DNA of 26,974 bases from an uncultured Methylococcaceae bacterium. GTDB lineage: Bacteria; Pseudomonadota; Gammaproteobacteria; Methylococcales; Methylomonadaceae. The notes beneath the pieces are model-generated. The model did not search any database, was not told the DNA's origin, and saw only the letters and a list, made by a program, of their open reading frames with translations. Where the stretch lies: the NCBI GenBank assembly GCA_903873045.1, contig CAIQND010000073.1:1-26974 (forward strand), in the 5' to 3' direction. Positions 1-5,410 of this stretch are shown piece after piece; positions within the stretch are counted from its first letter, which is position 1; each line of letters opens with the position of its first letter. The position numbers were made by a program, and so were the translations under genes.

Positions 1-271
1 GCCGTACCTCCTCGTCACCGCTGACAGCGGTTCCGCCTCAGCAGCCGACCACACTCAGCGCGTCGGACATCCCCGTCACCGTCTCCATCACCGCTGACAG
101 CAGCGCCGCCTCCACACTTAACGCGCCGTGCAACTTCATCGCCGCTGACAGCGTCGCCGCCTCAGCCGTTGACCATTCCATACGGTGAGTTTTGCCGCCT
201 CAGCCTTTGACCACACTCAGCGCGCCGTACATCCTCGTCACCGCTGATAGCGGTTCTGCCTCAGCCGCCGA
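1..271. repeat. degenerate tandem repeat, about 60-bp unit
   Basis: Read on the minus strand, units begin near GTCAAAGGCTGAGGCGG, continue through a short palindrome CCGCTGTCAGCGG and GTGACGAGGATGTACGG, and end with CGCGCTGAGTGTG. About five copies can be seen, some truncated or diverged, and the array may continue past the window start. The units are GC-rich compared with the genes around them. The array begins exactly where similarity to GluQ-RS stops, so it appears to have been inserted in or to replace the rest of that gene. No function can be assigned. Confidence 0.75.
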
Positions 272-439
272 ACCTTTAACATTGCGCGAGGTATCAAGAT
301 CATCAATACGCAGTAACCATTGACCCTGCTGCGAACGAGCCTGAAGAAACCCTGCAAGTGCGGTGAACAGCGAACCAAAATGCAGGGAGCCGGTAGGCGA
401 AGGCGCAAACCGACCCCTATAAGGTTGTTTATCCAGCAC
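200..439 (-). pseudogene. gluQ: glutamyl-Q tRNA(Asp) synthetase, N-terminal fragment interrupted by tandem repeat
   Basis: GluQ-RS resembles the catalytic half of glutamyl-tRNA synthetase and adds glutamate to the queuosine base of tRNA(Asp). Residues 7-56 carry the family signature: YRGRFAPSPTGSLHFGS, which includes the HIGH-like nucleotide-binding motif, then WLLRIDDLD. From residue 57 the reading enters the tandem repeat and stops at 79 residues, whereas the family is near 290-300. The zinc site and KMSKS-like loop are absent from what can be seen. The start is a GTG at 439, 11 bases after the dksA stop, and dksA-gluQ is a common gammaproteobacterial pair. The remainder of the gene could lie beyond the window start if the repeat is an insertion. 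As it stands the gene looks broken. A sequencing or assembly error in a repeat is the main alternative. Confidence 0.8.
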
Positions 440-450
440 GAAAAGCTGTT

Positions 451-888
451 TTAGCCCATTTGTTTTTCCCGAATTTCATCGAGGGTTTTACAGTCAATAC
501 ACAAACTGGCCGTGGGTCTGGCTTCAAGGCGACGTATGCCTATTTCTATACCACAAGACTCACAAAACCCATAATTCCCTGATTCAATTTCTTTAAGGGA
601 ATCATCAATTTTCTTAATGAGTCTACGTTCACGGTCACGCGTTCTTAATTCCAGACTGAATTCTGATTCCTGAGTCGCCCGATCATTAGGATCCGGGAAA
701 TTAGCGGCATCATCCTGCATGTGGTGCACGGTACGATCTACTTCGTGCATTAATTCGGCTTTCCAGTTTTTTAAAATGGTCTCAAAATGCTTTAACTGAG
801 CATCATCCATATATTCTTCGCCTTCTTTTTCTTTGTAAGGCGCAAAACTGAAAGGTGATGCAACAATCGGTTTAGTACTATCGGTCAT
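451..888 (-). CDS. dksA: RNA polymerase-binding transcription factor DksA
   Basis: DksA binds in the secondary channel of RNA polymerase and, with ppGpp, lowers rRNA promoter activity and raises amino-acid biosynthesis promoters. The 145-residue length is close to the usual 150. The coiled coil (about 30-105) carries the DPNDRAT tip motif with Asp66 and Asp69, the two acidic tip residues expected at this site. A four-cysteine zinc finger follows: Cys109, Cys112, Cys130 and Cys133. The start is supported by AGGAG just upstream of the ATG at 888. It is transcribed with the truncated gluQ behind it. A weak extended -10 promoter may lie in the 97-bp divergent spacer shared with the aminotransferase gene. 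Nothing in the protein looks damaged. Confidence 0.97.
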   Translation of the reverse strand: MTDSTKPIVASPFSFAPYKEKEGEEYMDDAQLKHFETILKNWKAELMHEVDRTVHHMQDDAANFPDPNDRATQESEFSLELRTRDRERRLIKKIDDSLKEIESGNYGFCESCGIEIGIRRLEARPTASLCIDCKTLDEIREKQMG

Positions 889-926
889 CCATTAACTCCT
901 ATAGACAGGATAAATAAAAACTGCGC

Positions 927-956
927 ATTTTTAGCAGAATAGTCACCAATTAGCAA
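927..956 (-). promoter_or_regulatory. possible dksA promoter
   Basis: On the minus strand, TTGCTA and TAAAAA are separated by 17 bases, with TG placed as in an extended -10 (TGCTAAAAA). The hexamers each match consensus at only four of six positions, so the call rests largely on spacing and location, about 40 bases before the dksA start. Confidence 0.3.
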
Positions 957-985
957 GGATTATTGGTATCATTGACGTTTTTTTT

Positions 986-2173
986 ATGAGCACTCTCATT
1001 ATGCGCAAACAACTGGCGGAGCGAAATACAGACATATCTTCGTTTTATGTCATGGAATTGCTACGCAGAGCCAAGCAATTGGAAGCGCAAGGCATCGATG
1101 TTATTCACATGGAAATAGGTGAACCTGACTTTCCAACACCCCCCACCCTTGTCAGTGCCGCTATTAAGCACATTCAAACCGGCGAGGTTAAATACACGCC
1201 TGCCGCTGGTTTACCAGAACTACGAAAAAAAATAGCGGGCTTTTATCAACGCTGTTATGGTGTAACTATAGACGAACATCGTGTATTTGTAACCCCTGGT
1301 GCTTCTGGTGCGTTTTTACTGGCTCTTGGGGTAAGCCTTAACCCGAACGAAGAGCTATTGATGGCAGACCCCTGTTATCCGTGTAACAGTAACGTTGCTA
1401 CCTTATTGGGTTGCAAAACCAAAACCATCCCGGTTGATGCCAGCACCGATTACCAGTTAACCGCAAAACATATCAAAGACCATTGGAAACACGCCACTCA
1501 AGGCGTTTTAATTGCCTCCCCTTCCAATCCTACCGGAACGCTTATTAGCCCTGAAGAATTAAAGCAAGTAATTGACACCGTTAATAGTCTGGGCGGATGC
1601 TTTTATTCGGATGAAATTTATCATGGACTGGTTTACGATAATCAGGCGACTACGGCACTTACGTTTAGCGATGAGGTATTTGTGATCAACAGCTTTTCCA
1701 AATATTTTGGCATGACCGGTTGGCGCATTGGTTGGTTGATTGTGCCTGAGCCGTTTATTGAAGCCACTGAGAAATTAGCCCAAAATATTTATATCGCAAC
1801 GTCCACAGCATCCCAATATGTCGCCTTGGCGGCTTTTGATGAAAATACCCTGACAGAACTTGAAAACAGGCGGACAGAATTTGCCGCCAGACGGGATTTT
1901 CTTTATGATAATCTATTGCGCTTGGGGTTTGAGATACCGGTTAAACCCGCCGGTGCTTTTTATATTTATGTCAATTGCAAAAAATTTACCGATGACAGCC
2001 ATCAATTTGCCTTGGATTTTTTGGAAGCGGAAGGGGTTGCCATAACACCGGGGCTGGATTTTGGTAGCCATGAAGCACAGCACACCCTGCGTTTTGCTTA
2101 CACCACGTCTATCGCTAAAATGACCATCGCCATGCAGCGCCTGAAACGCTTTATTAACAGAGAATCACTATGA
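986..2173 (+). CDS. PLP-dependent class I/II aminotransferase
   Basis: A 395-residue fold-type I aminotransferase of the AspC/AlaA/DapL-like group, presumably cytoplasmic. Visible landmarks are MEIGEPDFPTP (42-52), SPSNPTG with the cofactor-contacting Asn181, SDEIYHG with Asp209, the Schiff-base lysine Lys239 in NSFSKYFGMTGWRIGW, and the substrate-carboxylate arginine Arg369 in LRFAY. The amino donor and acceptor cannot be read from the sequence. The start is uncertain: the ATG at 986 has no good ribosome-binding site, and an in-frame ATG at 1001 is possible. An extended -10-like TGGTATCAT ends at 972, which would leave a very short leader for the first start. The stop overlaps the next gene by four bases, so it is translationally coupled to the rhodanese. 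Confidence 0.93.
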   Translation: MSTLIMRKQLAERNTDISSFYVMELLRRAKQLEAQGIDVIHMEIGEPDFPTPPTLVSAAIKHIQTGEVKYTPAAGLPELRKKIAGFYQRCYGVTIDEHRVFVTPGASGAFLLALGVSLNPNEELLMADPCYPCNSNVATLLGCKTKTIPVDASTDYQLTAKHIKDHWKHATQGVLIASPSNPTGTLISPEELKQVIDTVNSLGGCFYSDEIYHGLVYDNQATTALTFSDEVFVINSFSKYFGMTGWRIGWLIVPEPFIEATEKLAQNIYIATSTASQYVALAAFDENTLTELENRRTEFAARRDFLYDNLLRLGFEIPVKPAGAFYIYVNCKKFTDDSHQFALDFLEAEGVAITPGLDFGSHEAQHTLRFAYTTSIAKMTIAMQRLKRFINRESL

Positions 2174-2493
2174 CCGTAAAACAACTATCCGCCACCGCGT
2201 TAAACAACAAAATTCAACAGAAAGAACCCCTGTTTTTGCTGGATGTAAGGGAACCTAATGAATTTCAATTTGCCCATATTGCCGGCAGCGTATTGATTCC
2301 GCTTAATCAAATTCCCAACAGACTCAGTGAACTGGATCCGCAACAGGAAATTGTGGTGCTATGTCATCATGGCATGCGTAGCCTGCAAGCCGCCAATTAT
2401 CTGGTGCAGTCCGGCTATAAAAACATTGCCAACTTAACCGGTGGCATTGATGCCTGGTCATGTAACTGTGATAATTCTGTGCGTCGTTATTAA
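2170..2493 (+). CDS. single-domain rhodanese-like sulfurtransferase
   Basis: This 107-residue protein is one rhodanese domain. It shows LLDVREPNEFQFAHIAGS (23-40), the region that shapes the active-site pocket, and the catalytic loop CHHGMRS with Cys65 as the persulfide-carrying residue. TGGIDAW (about 90-96) is the usual closing motif. Such proteins (GlpE/PspE-like) pass sulfane sulfur to thiol acceptors, and the physiological partner is unknown here. There is no signal peptide, so it is probably cytoplasmic. The start ATG overlaps the aminotransferase stop as ATGA, so the two form an operon. The short tail after residue 97 (CNCDNSVRRY) has two extra cysteines and is not part of the core domain. 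Confidence 0.93.
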   Translation: MTVKQLSATALNNKIQQKEPLFLLDVREPNEFQFAHIAGSVLIPLNQIPNRLSELDPQQEIVVLCHHGMRSLQAANYLVQSGYKNIANLTGGIDAWSCNCDNSVRRY

Positions 2494-2538
2494 TAATATT
2501 AAATAATGACGTTGCATCCAATGTCGTTAAGTTAAGCC

Positions 2539-2840
2539 GTTCGCTGAGCGAAGTCGAAGCGATTTTGCCGGCTTCGGCTCCGCTCAGCCAACGGTTTATC
2601 TTCCCAAGGGGCGCATCCGCTACTTGGGAGCGACTAAAAGATTGGGTTGCTCAGTTACTTAAAGCACTCTCCCGCTGGAGAGGGTTAGGAGAGGGGAAAT
2701 TAAAGTGGAGAAAATCCTTATTTAATCCCCCTCATCCCAACCTTCTCCCGCTGGAGAAGGAGCAAAGTTACTTGCGTCCCCCAAGTAGCGGATGCGTTCC
2801 TTCCCAAGAGGCGCTTAAGTTAATGAAATTGGCGTTGTAT
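2539..2840. repeat. dispersed repeat, copy 1 (interrupted)
   Basis: The 2539-2610 part matches 4883-4953 and the 2801-2840 part matches 4942-4980, so the two ends together reproduce the uninterrupted copy 2. It begins TTCGCTGAGCG and contains GGCTTCGGCTCCGCTCAGCC, itself a loosely palindromic arrangement. The interruption is the inverted-end element at 2612-2796. Confidence 0.8.
2612..2796. mobile_element. miniature inverted-repeat element inserted in a dispersed repeat
   Basis: The ends are a perfect 17-bp inverted repeat, CGCATCCGCTACTTGGG at 2612-2628 and its complement at 2780-2796. Inside are two further GC-rich hairpins built on CTCCCGCTGGAGA (near 2670 and 2747). The element is flanked by TTCCCAAGRGGCG at 2601-2613 and again at 2801-2813 (one mismatch), which looks like a target duplication. 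It encodes nothing and has no transposase, so it would need one supplied in trans. Copy 2 of the host repeat, at 4883, serves as an unoccupied site. Confidence 0.75.
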
Positions 2841-2989
2841 CTCTTTTTTTAGGGTAAAAACAGGTCAATATCTGCATTGATAACGGGGCTTTAAGTGGCA
2901 TTATTAACCGTGTCGCTGAAAAAAAATACGCCTTGGCTGTAAATAGCTTTATCATACCCTATTGTATCGATAAATCGTGAGGATTAACC

Positions 2990-3226
2990 ATGCCCTATAC
3001 CCAAGACATTGTAGACGAAATAAACATTCTGGTTCGCTACAACCTGAGCACTACACAAGAAGGAATCAAGGTACATACAACGGCAGCACCCGAAGTAATT
3101 GCTGCCACAAAACGTTTGTACGATAAAGGATTGTTAACACAAGAAGATGGCGGTTATTTGACCAGCCTGGGTCTTGAAGCCTCAGAACAAGCACAAACCG
3201 TATTAAACCTGCTCCATCCTGCATAA
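2990..3226 (+). CDS. TIGR02647-type small conserved protein
   Basis: A 78-residue protein I recognise as the small conserved gammaproteobacterial family TIGR02647, whose function is not known to me. The core STTQEGIKVHTTAAPEVIAA (about 21-40) and LTQEDGGYLTSLG (about 51-63) are the typical conserved blocks. The length is usual for the family. The composition suggests a compact helical, possibly winged-helix-like cytoplasmic protein without membrane segments. GAGG lies nine bases before the ATG. It stands alone, followed by a terminator shared with the convergent rpoH. Confidence 0.85.
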   Translation: MPYTQDIVDEINILVRYNLSTTQEGIKVHTTAAPEVIAATKRLYDKGLLTQEDGGYLTSLGLEASEQAQTVLNLLHPA

Positions 3227-3304
3227 CAAAAAAATCGGTTAAAAGTCTCTAATAAACAGAGACTGAATCGGTAAAACAGGATAATAGAAGCTAAAATTGC
3301 AGAC

Positions 3305-3343
3305 AAAAAAAGGCTTAACGATAACATCGGCAAGCCTTTTTTT
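3305..3343. terminator. bidirectional rho-independent terminator
   Basis: AAAAAAAGGCTT (3305-3316) pairs with AAGCCTTTTTTT (3332-3343). The U-run falls at the correct side for both strands, so it can end the TIGR02647 gene on the plus strand and rpoH on the minus strand. Confidence 0.8.
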
Positions 3344-3381
3344 ATTGCTTTCGATAAGCAGCTACTAACTTAAGAAGGGAC

Positions 3382-3414
3382 AGACCTGACAGGTTTTATA
3401 AACCTGTCAGGTCT
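3382..3414. repeat. perfect 15-bp-arm palindrome
   Basis: AGACCTGACAGGTTT, a three-base loop TAT, then the exact complement. It lies in the 3' flank of rpoH, 50 bp after its stop, and forms a strong hairpin in either transcript. It could protect the rpoH 3' end or help termination. The lack of any nearby second copy leaves its repeat-family status open. Confidence 0.8.
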
Positions 3415-3464
3415 AACTCCAATATTTTATACTGGCTAAAGTGGTTAGCCTTTTCGATAAGCTG

Positions 3465-4322
3465 TCAAGCTTCAAGAACAACCGCTGCCTTGAGCTTTTT
3501 CATGGCATTTTGTTCTAATTGCCTGATTCTCTCGGCTGAGACGTTATAGCGTGCCGCAAGCTCATGTAAGGTGGCTTTTTTATCCGCCAACCAGCGACTT
3601 GACAAAATATCCAAACTTCGCGCATCCAAGCCGGCCATCGCTTCTGCCAACAAGTCCTGTCCATGACCTTCCCAATCAGCATTTTCCAGCAATACAGACG
3701 GATCAGCGCCGTGTTGCTGAAGGTAGTTTGAAGGATACGCGCAACTTTCTTCTGACGACTCGTCAACGGGCATATCGAACGACATATCCTGACTGCCCAA
3801 ACGCTTTTCCATTTCATAAACGTCACTGAGATCAACCTTCAAATCTTCTGCAATCGCCATAGCTTCGTCATTTGATAACCAGCCGATATCCCGCTTGGAT
3901 TTACGTAAATTAAAAAACAGTTTACGCTGGGCTTTGGTGGTTGCGACTTTTACAATGCCCCAGTTTTTAATGACATATTCATGAATTTCGGCTTTAATCC
4001 AATGCACGGCAAAAGACACCAAGCGCACACCCACATCAGGATCAAAACGTTTAACCGCTTTCATCAAGCCGATATTGCCTTCCTGAATAATGTCCGGCAT
4101 TGACAAACCGTAACCACTGTAACCTCTGGCAACATGAACAACAAAACGTAAATTGGTCATGACCAATTCTCGCGCCGCTTCCAAATCACCGTCATCTCTA
4201 TACCTTAACGTTAACTCCCGCTCTTGTTCAGAGGTCAATCTGGGCATTTGCCTAACCAGATTTAAATAGGCATCAAATGTTCCAACCGATAAATTAACGG
4301 GCAAAGCCAATGCATTACTCAT
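3465..4322 (-). CDS. rpoH: RNA polymerase heat-shock sigma factor RpoH (sigma-32)
   Basis: Sigma-32 directs RNA polymerase to heat-shock promoters. The 285-residue product from the ATG at 4322 matches the E. coli length. It shows sigma region 2 with DIIQEGNIGLMKAVKRFD (77-94) and the -10-recognising segment around SFAVHWIKAEIHEYV. The diagnostic RpoH box QRKLFFNLR (132-140), absent from housekeeping sigmas, is present, and a region 4 helix-turn-helix (about 250-272) follows. The start is chosen because GGAG precedes it and because the longer open frame reads back through the promoter and an inserted repeat. The leader would be only about 23 bases, much shorter than that of E. coli rpoH, whose leader and early coding region form an RNA thermometer. 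A CIRCE operator lies over the promoter, so HrcA control is likely. Confidence 0.97.
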   Translation of the reverse strand: MSNALALPVNLSVGTFDAYLNLVRQMPRLTSEQERELTLRYRDDGDLEAARELVMTNLRFVVHVARGYSGYGLSMPDIIQEGNIGLMKAVKRFDPDVGVRLVSFAVHWIKAEIHEYVIKNWGIVKVATTKAQRKLFFNLRKSKRDIGWLSNDEAMAIAEDLKVDLSDVYEMEKRLGSQDMSFDMPVDESSEESCAYPSNYLQQHGADPSVLLENADWEGHGQDLLAEAMAGLDARSLDILSSRWLADKKATLHELAARYNVSAERIRQLEQNAMKKLKAAVVLEA

Positions 4323-4351
4323 GGTATCTCCTGAGAAAAAACTTTTTGCGA

Positions 4352-4381
4352 ATTCTAGCACTCTCTTAATAAGAGTGCCAA
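4352..4381 (-). promoter_or_regulatory. sigma-70-type promoter of rpoH
   Basis: On the minus strand, TTGGCA (4381-4376) and TAGAAT (4357-4352) are separated by 18 bases. Each matches consensus at five of six positions. The predicted start is near 4345, about 23 bases before the rpoH ATG. The promoter is overlaid by the CIRCE element. Confidence 0.75.
4355..4381 (-). promoter_or_regulatory. CIRCE operator (HrcA-binding site) over the rpoH promoter
   Basis: TTGGCACTC-N9-GAGTGCTAG on the minus strand. The known CIRCE consensus is TTAGCACTC-N9-GAGTGCTAA, so 16 of 18 arm positions agree and the spacer length is exact. Binding of the HrcA repressor here would cover both promoter hexamers. HrcA itself is not in the window. 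Confidence 0.85.
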
Positions 4382-4389
4382 TTAATTTT

Positions 4390-4661
4390 GGCTCTTCTGA
4401 CTTTGGCGTGATCAAGTAATATAAAAAAATCAAATGGTTATGATATATTTTTAAAGCCTGATGATATTAACTGTAACCATTTTTTATCACCTAAAATGCT
4501 GTAACAGGGGTGGTATTTATTAATTCGTAGATAAAGCAATCGGTTAGAGATATTACAAAAACGAAAAAGTGGTTATTATTTTAGAATCTGCCAAGTGATT
4601 AATAGGTTATATCATATTGTTTTTTAAAAATTTTATTGATCACGCCAAAGTCAGAAGAGCC
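4390..4661. mobile_element. 272-bp inverted-end element, ISL3-like termini
   Basis: The ends are a perfect 26-bp inverted repeat: 4390-4415 begins GGCTCTTCTGACTTTGGCG, and its complement is at 4636-4661. GGCTCTT is typical of ISL3-family insertion sequence ends, so this is probably a non-autonomous derivative. The interior is AT-rich with no coding frame. I could not find the 8-bp target duplication that ISL3 elements normally leave. It stops eight bases upstream of the rpoH -35 hexamer. Confidence 0.65.
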
Positions 4662-4813
4662 CTAAATAAACACAACTACAGAATAACAAATGCCCGTGCG
4701 GCGGTGCAACATGATTTTCGTATGGCGAAAAACGCCACATAATAGTTAAAAAATAAATAATTCCATTCTTAATCAATCACCTATTACCATTAGCACTCTA
4801 GGTGAAAGGTAAA

Positions 4814-4848
4814 GTAGGTTGGGTTAGCGATAGCGTAACCCAACCTAC
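4814..4848. repeat. palindromic intergenic repeat GTAGGTTGGGTTAGC...
   Basis: GTAGGTTGGGTTAGCGAT followed by AGCGTAACCCAACCTAC forms a near-complete hairpin. A partial copy in the opposite orientation occurs at 8428-8450, so it belongs to a dispersed family. No function is evident. Confidence 0.75.
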
Positions 4849-4882
4849 CGGCTAAACAGTAGCATTGCGAATTGCCTAAGAG

Positions 4883-4980
4883 GTTCGCTGAGCGGAGTCG
4901 AAGCGATTTTTCTGGCTTCGGCTCCGCTCAGCCAACGGCTTATCTTGCCAAAAGGCGCTTAACTTTATGGCATTGACGCT
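4883..4980. repeat. dispersed repeat, copy 2 (uninterrupted)
   Basis: Closely similar to 2539-2610 joined to 2801-2840. It shares TTCGCTGAGCG, GGCTTCGGCTCCGCTCAGCC, CAACGG, TTATCTT and GGCGCTTAA in the same order. It shows what copy 1 looked like before the miniature element entered. Confidence 0.8.
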
Positions 4981-5022
4981 GAAGCGTGGGAACTAGGCGG
5001 ACGATACGGGTCGGAGTTTGCA

Positions 5023-5115
5023 ACCTGGATTGAAATATTTAAATACTTCAATCGATTTCAAAACCAAAAACAGGAATGCAACGATTATCAACTTAAGCCG
5101 GGGCAGTATGAATAG
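5023..5115 (+). pseudogene. possible C-terminal remnant of an IS3-type transposase
   Basis: The frame ends TWIEIFKYFNR...YQLKPGQYE and a TAG. IS3-family transposases usually end with a similar pattern (YIE-F-YN-R ... LSP-YE). Only about 30 codons fit, and nothing upstream continues the match, so chance resemblance is quite possible. Confidence 0.25.
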
Positions 5116-5196
5116 GCTCTGTTATTAGGTGTGTATTCTCTGCTTGTGAACAAGCAAAGCTAATGTCGCTTTTCGACTAAGTGGATAATAGACTTA

Positions 5197-5257
5197 GTGG
5201 GAGCGATGCCTACGTCGCGATTTGAAACGTTAGTCGCGACGTAGGCGTCGTTCCCAC
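5197..5257. repeat. GTGGGAGCG palindrome, copy 1
   Basis: The arms of about 26 bp begin GTGGGAGCG and are centred on TGAAACGT. They match the element at 12356-12416 closely. A shorter relative follows near 5373-5402. The hairpin is 150 bp downstream of the TPR gene stop and could act on that transcript's 3' end. Confidence 0.85.
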
Positions 5258-5410
5258 GATAGATCTGTCCATTTAAAGCGCAACGATTTTACACATACCC
5301 ATCACTTCAAGGCATGTTATCCCAGCTTAAGTTGGTAGCAGGAAAGACTATAATCGGGAGCGCTTTTTATTCGCGACGTGGGTACCCACACTCCCACGTC
5401 GCTTAGTTCT

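Larger units (their letters stand above)
2494..2989. other. 496-bp intergenic region filled by nested repeats
   Basis: No credible gene is seen here. The stretch holds one dispersed repeat copy that has been split by a smaller inverted-end element, both listed separately. After about 2840 there is a run of T and about 130 bp of unassigned sequence leading to the next gene, whose ATG is preceded by GTGAGGATTAACC. An open frame across 2565-2852 is formed of repeat sequence and is not believed. Confidence 0.7.
4323..5410. other. 1.09-kb intergenic region rich in repeats
   Basis: The stretch contains, in order, the rpoH promoter/CIRCE, an element with 26-bp inverted ends, a lone CIRCE-like half site TTAGCACTC at 4790-4798, a 35-bp palindrome, copy 2 of the dispersed repeat, a possible IS3 transposase tail, and a GTGGGAGCG palindrome with a partial relative near 5373-5402. 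No intact gene is seen on either strand. Confidence 0.7.

Noticed and set aside
1..271. CRISPR array
   Set aside because: Units are about 60 bp, degenerate and directly adjoining without unique spacers, and no cas gene is visible.
2565..2852. 95-residue open frame on the plus strand
   Set aside because: It is made entirely of the nested repeats (hairpin arms and inverted ends), has no ribosome-binding site and no family resemblance.
4323..4433. 37-residue N-terminal extension of RpoH
   Set aside because: It would translate the promoter, CIRCE and an inverted-repeat end. The internal ATG has GGAG and gives the family's normal length.
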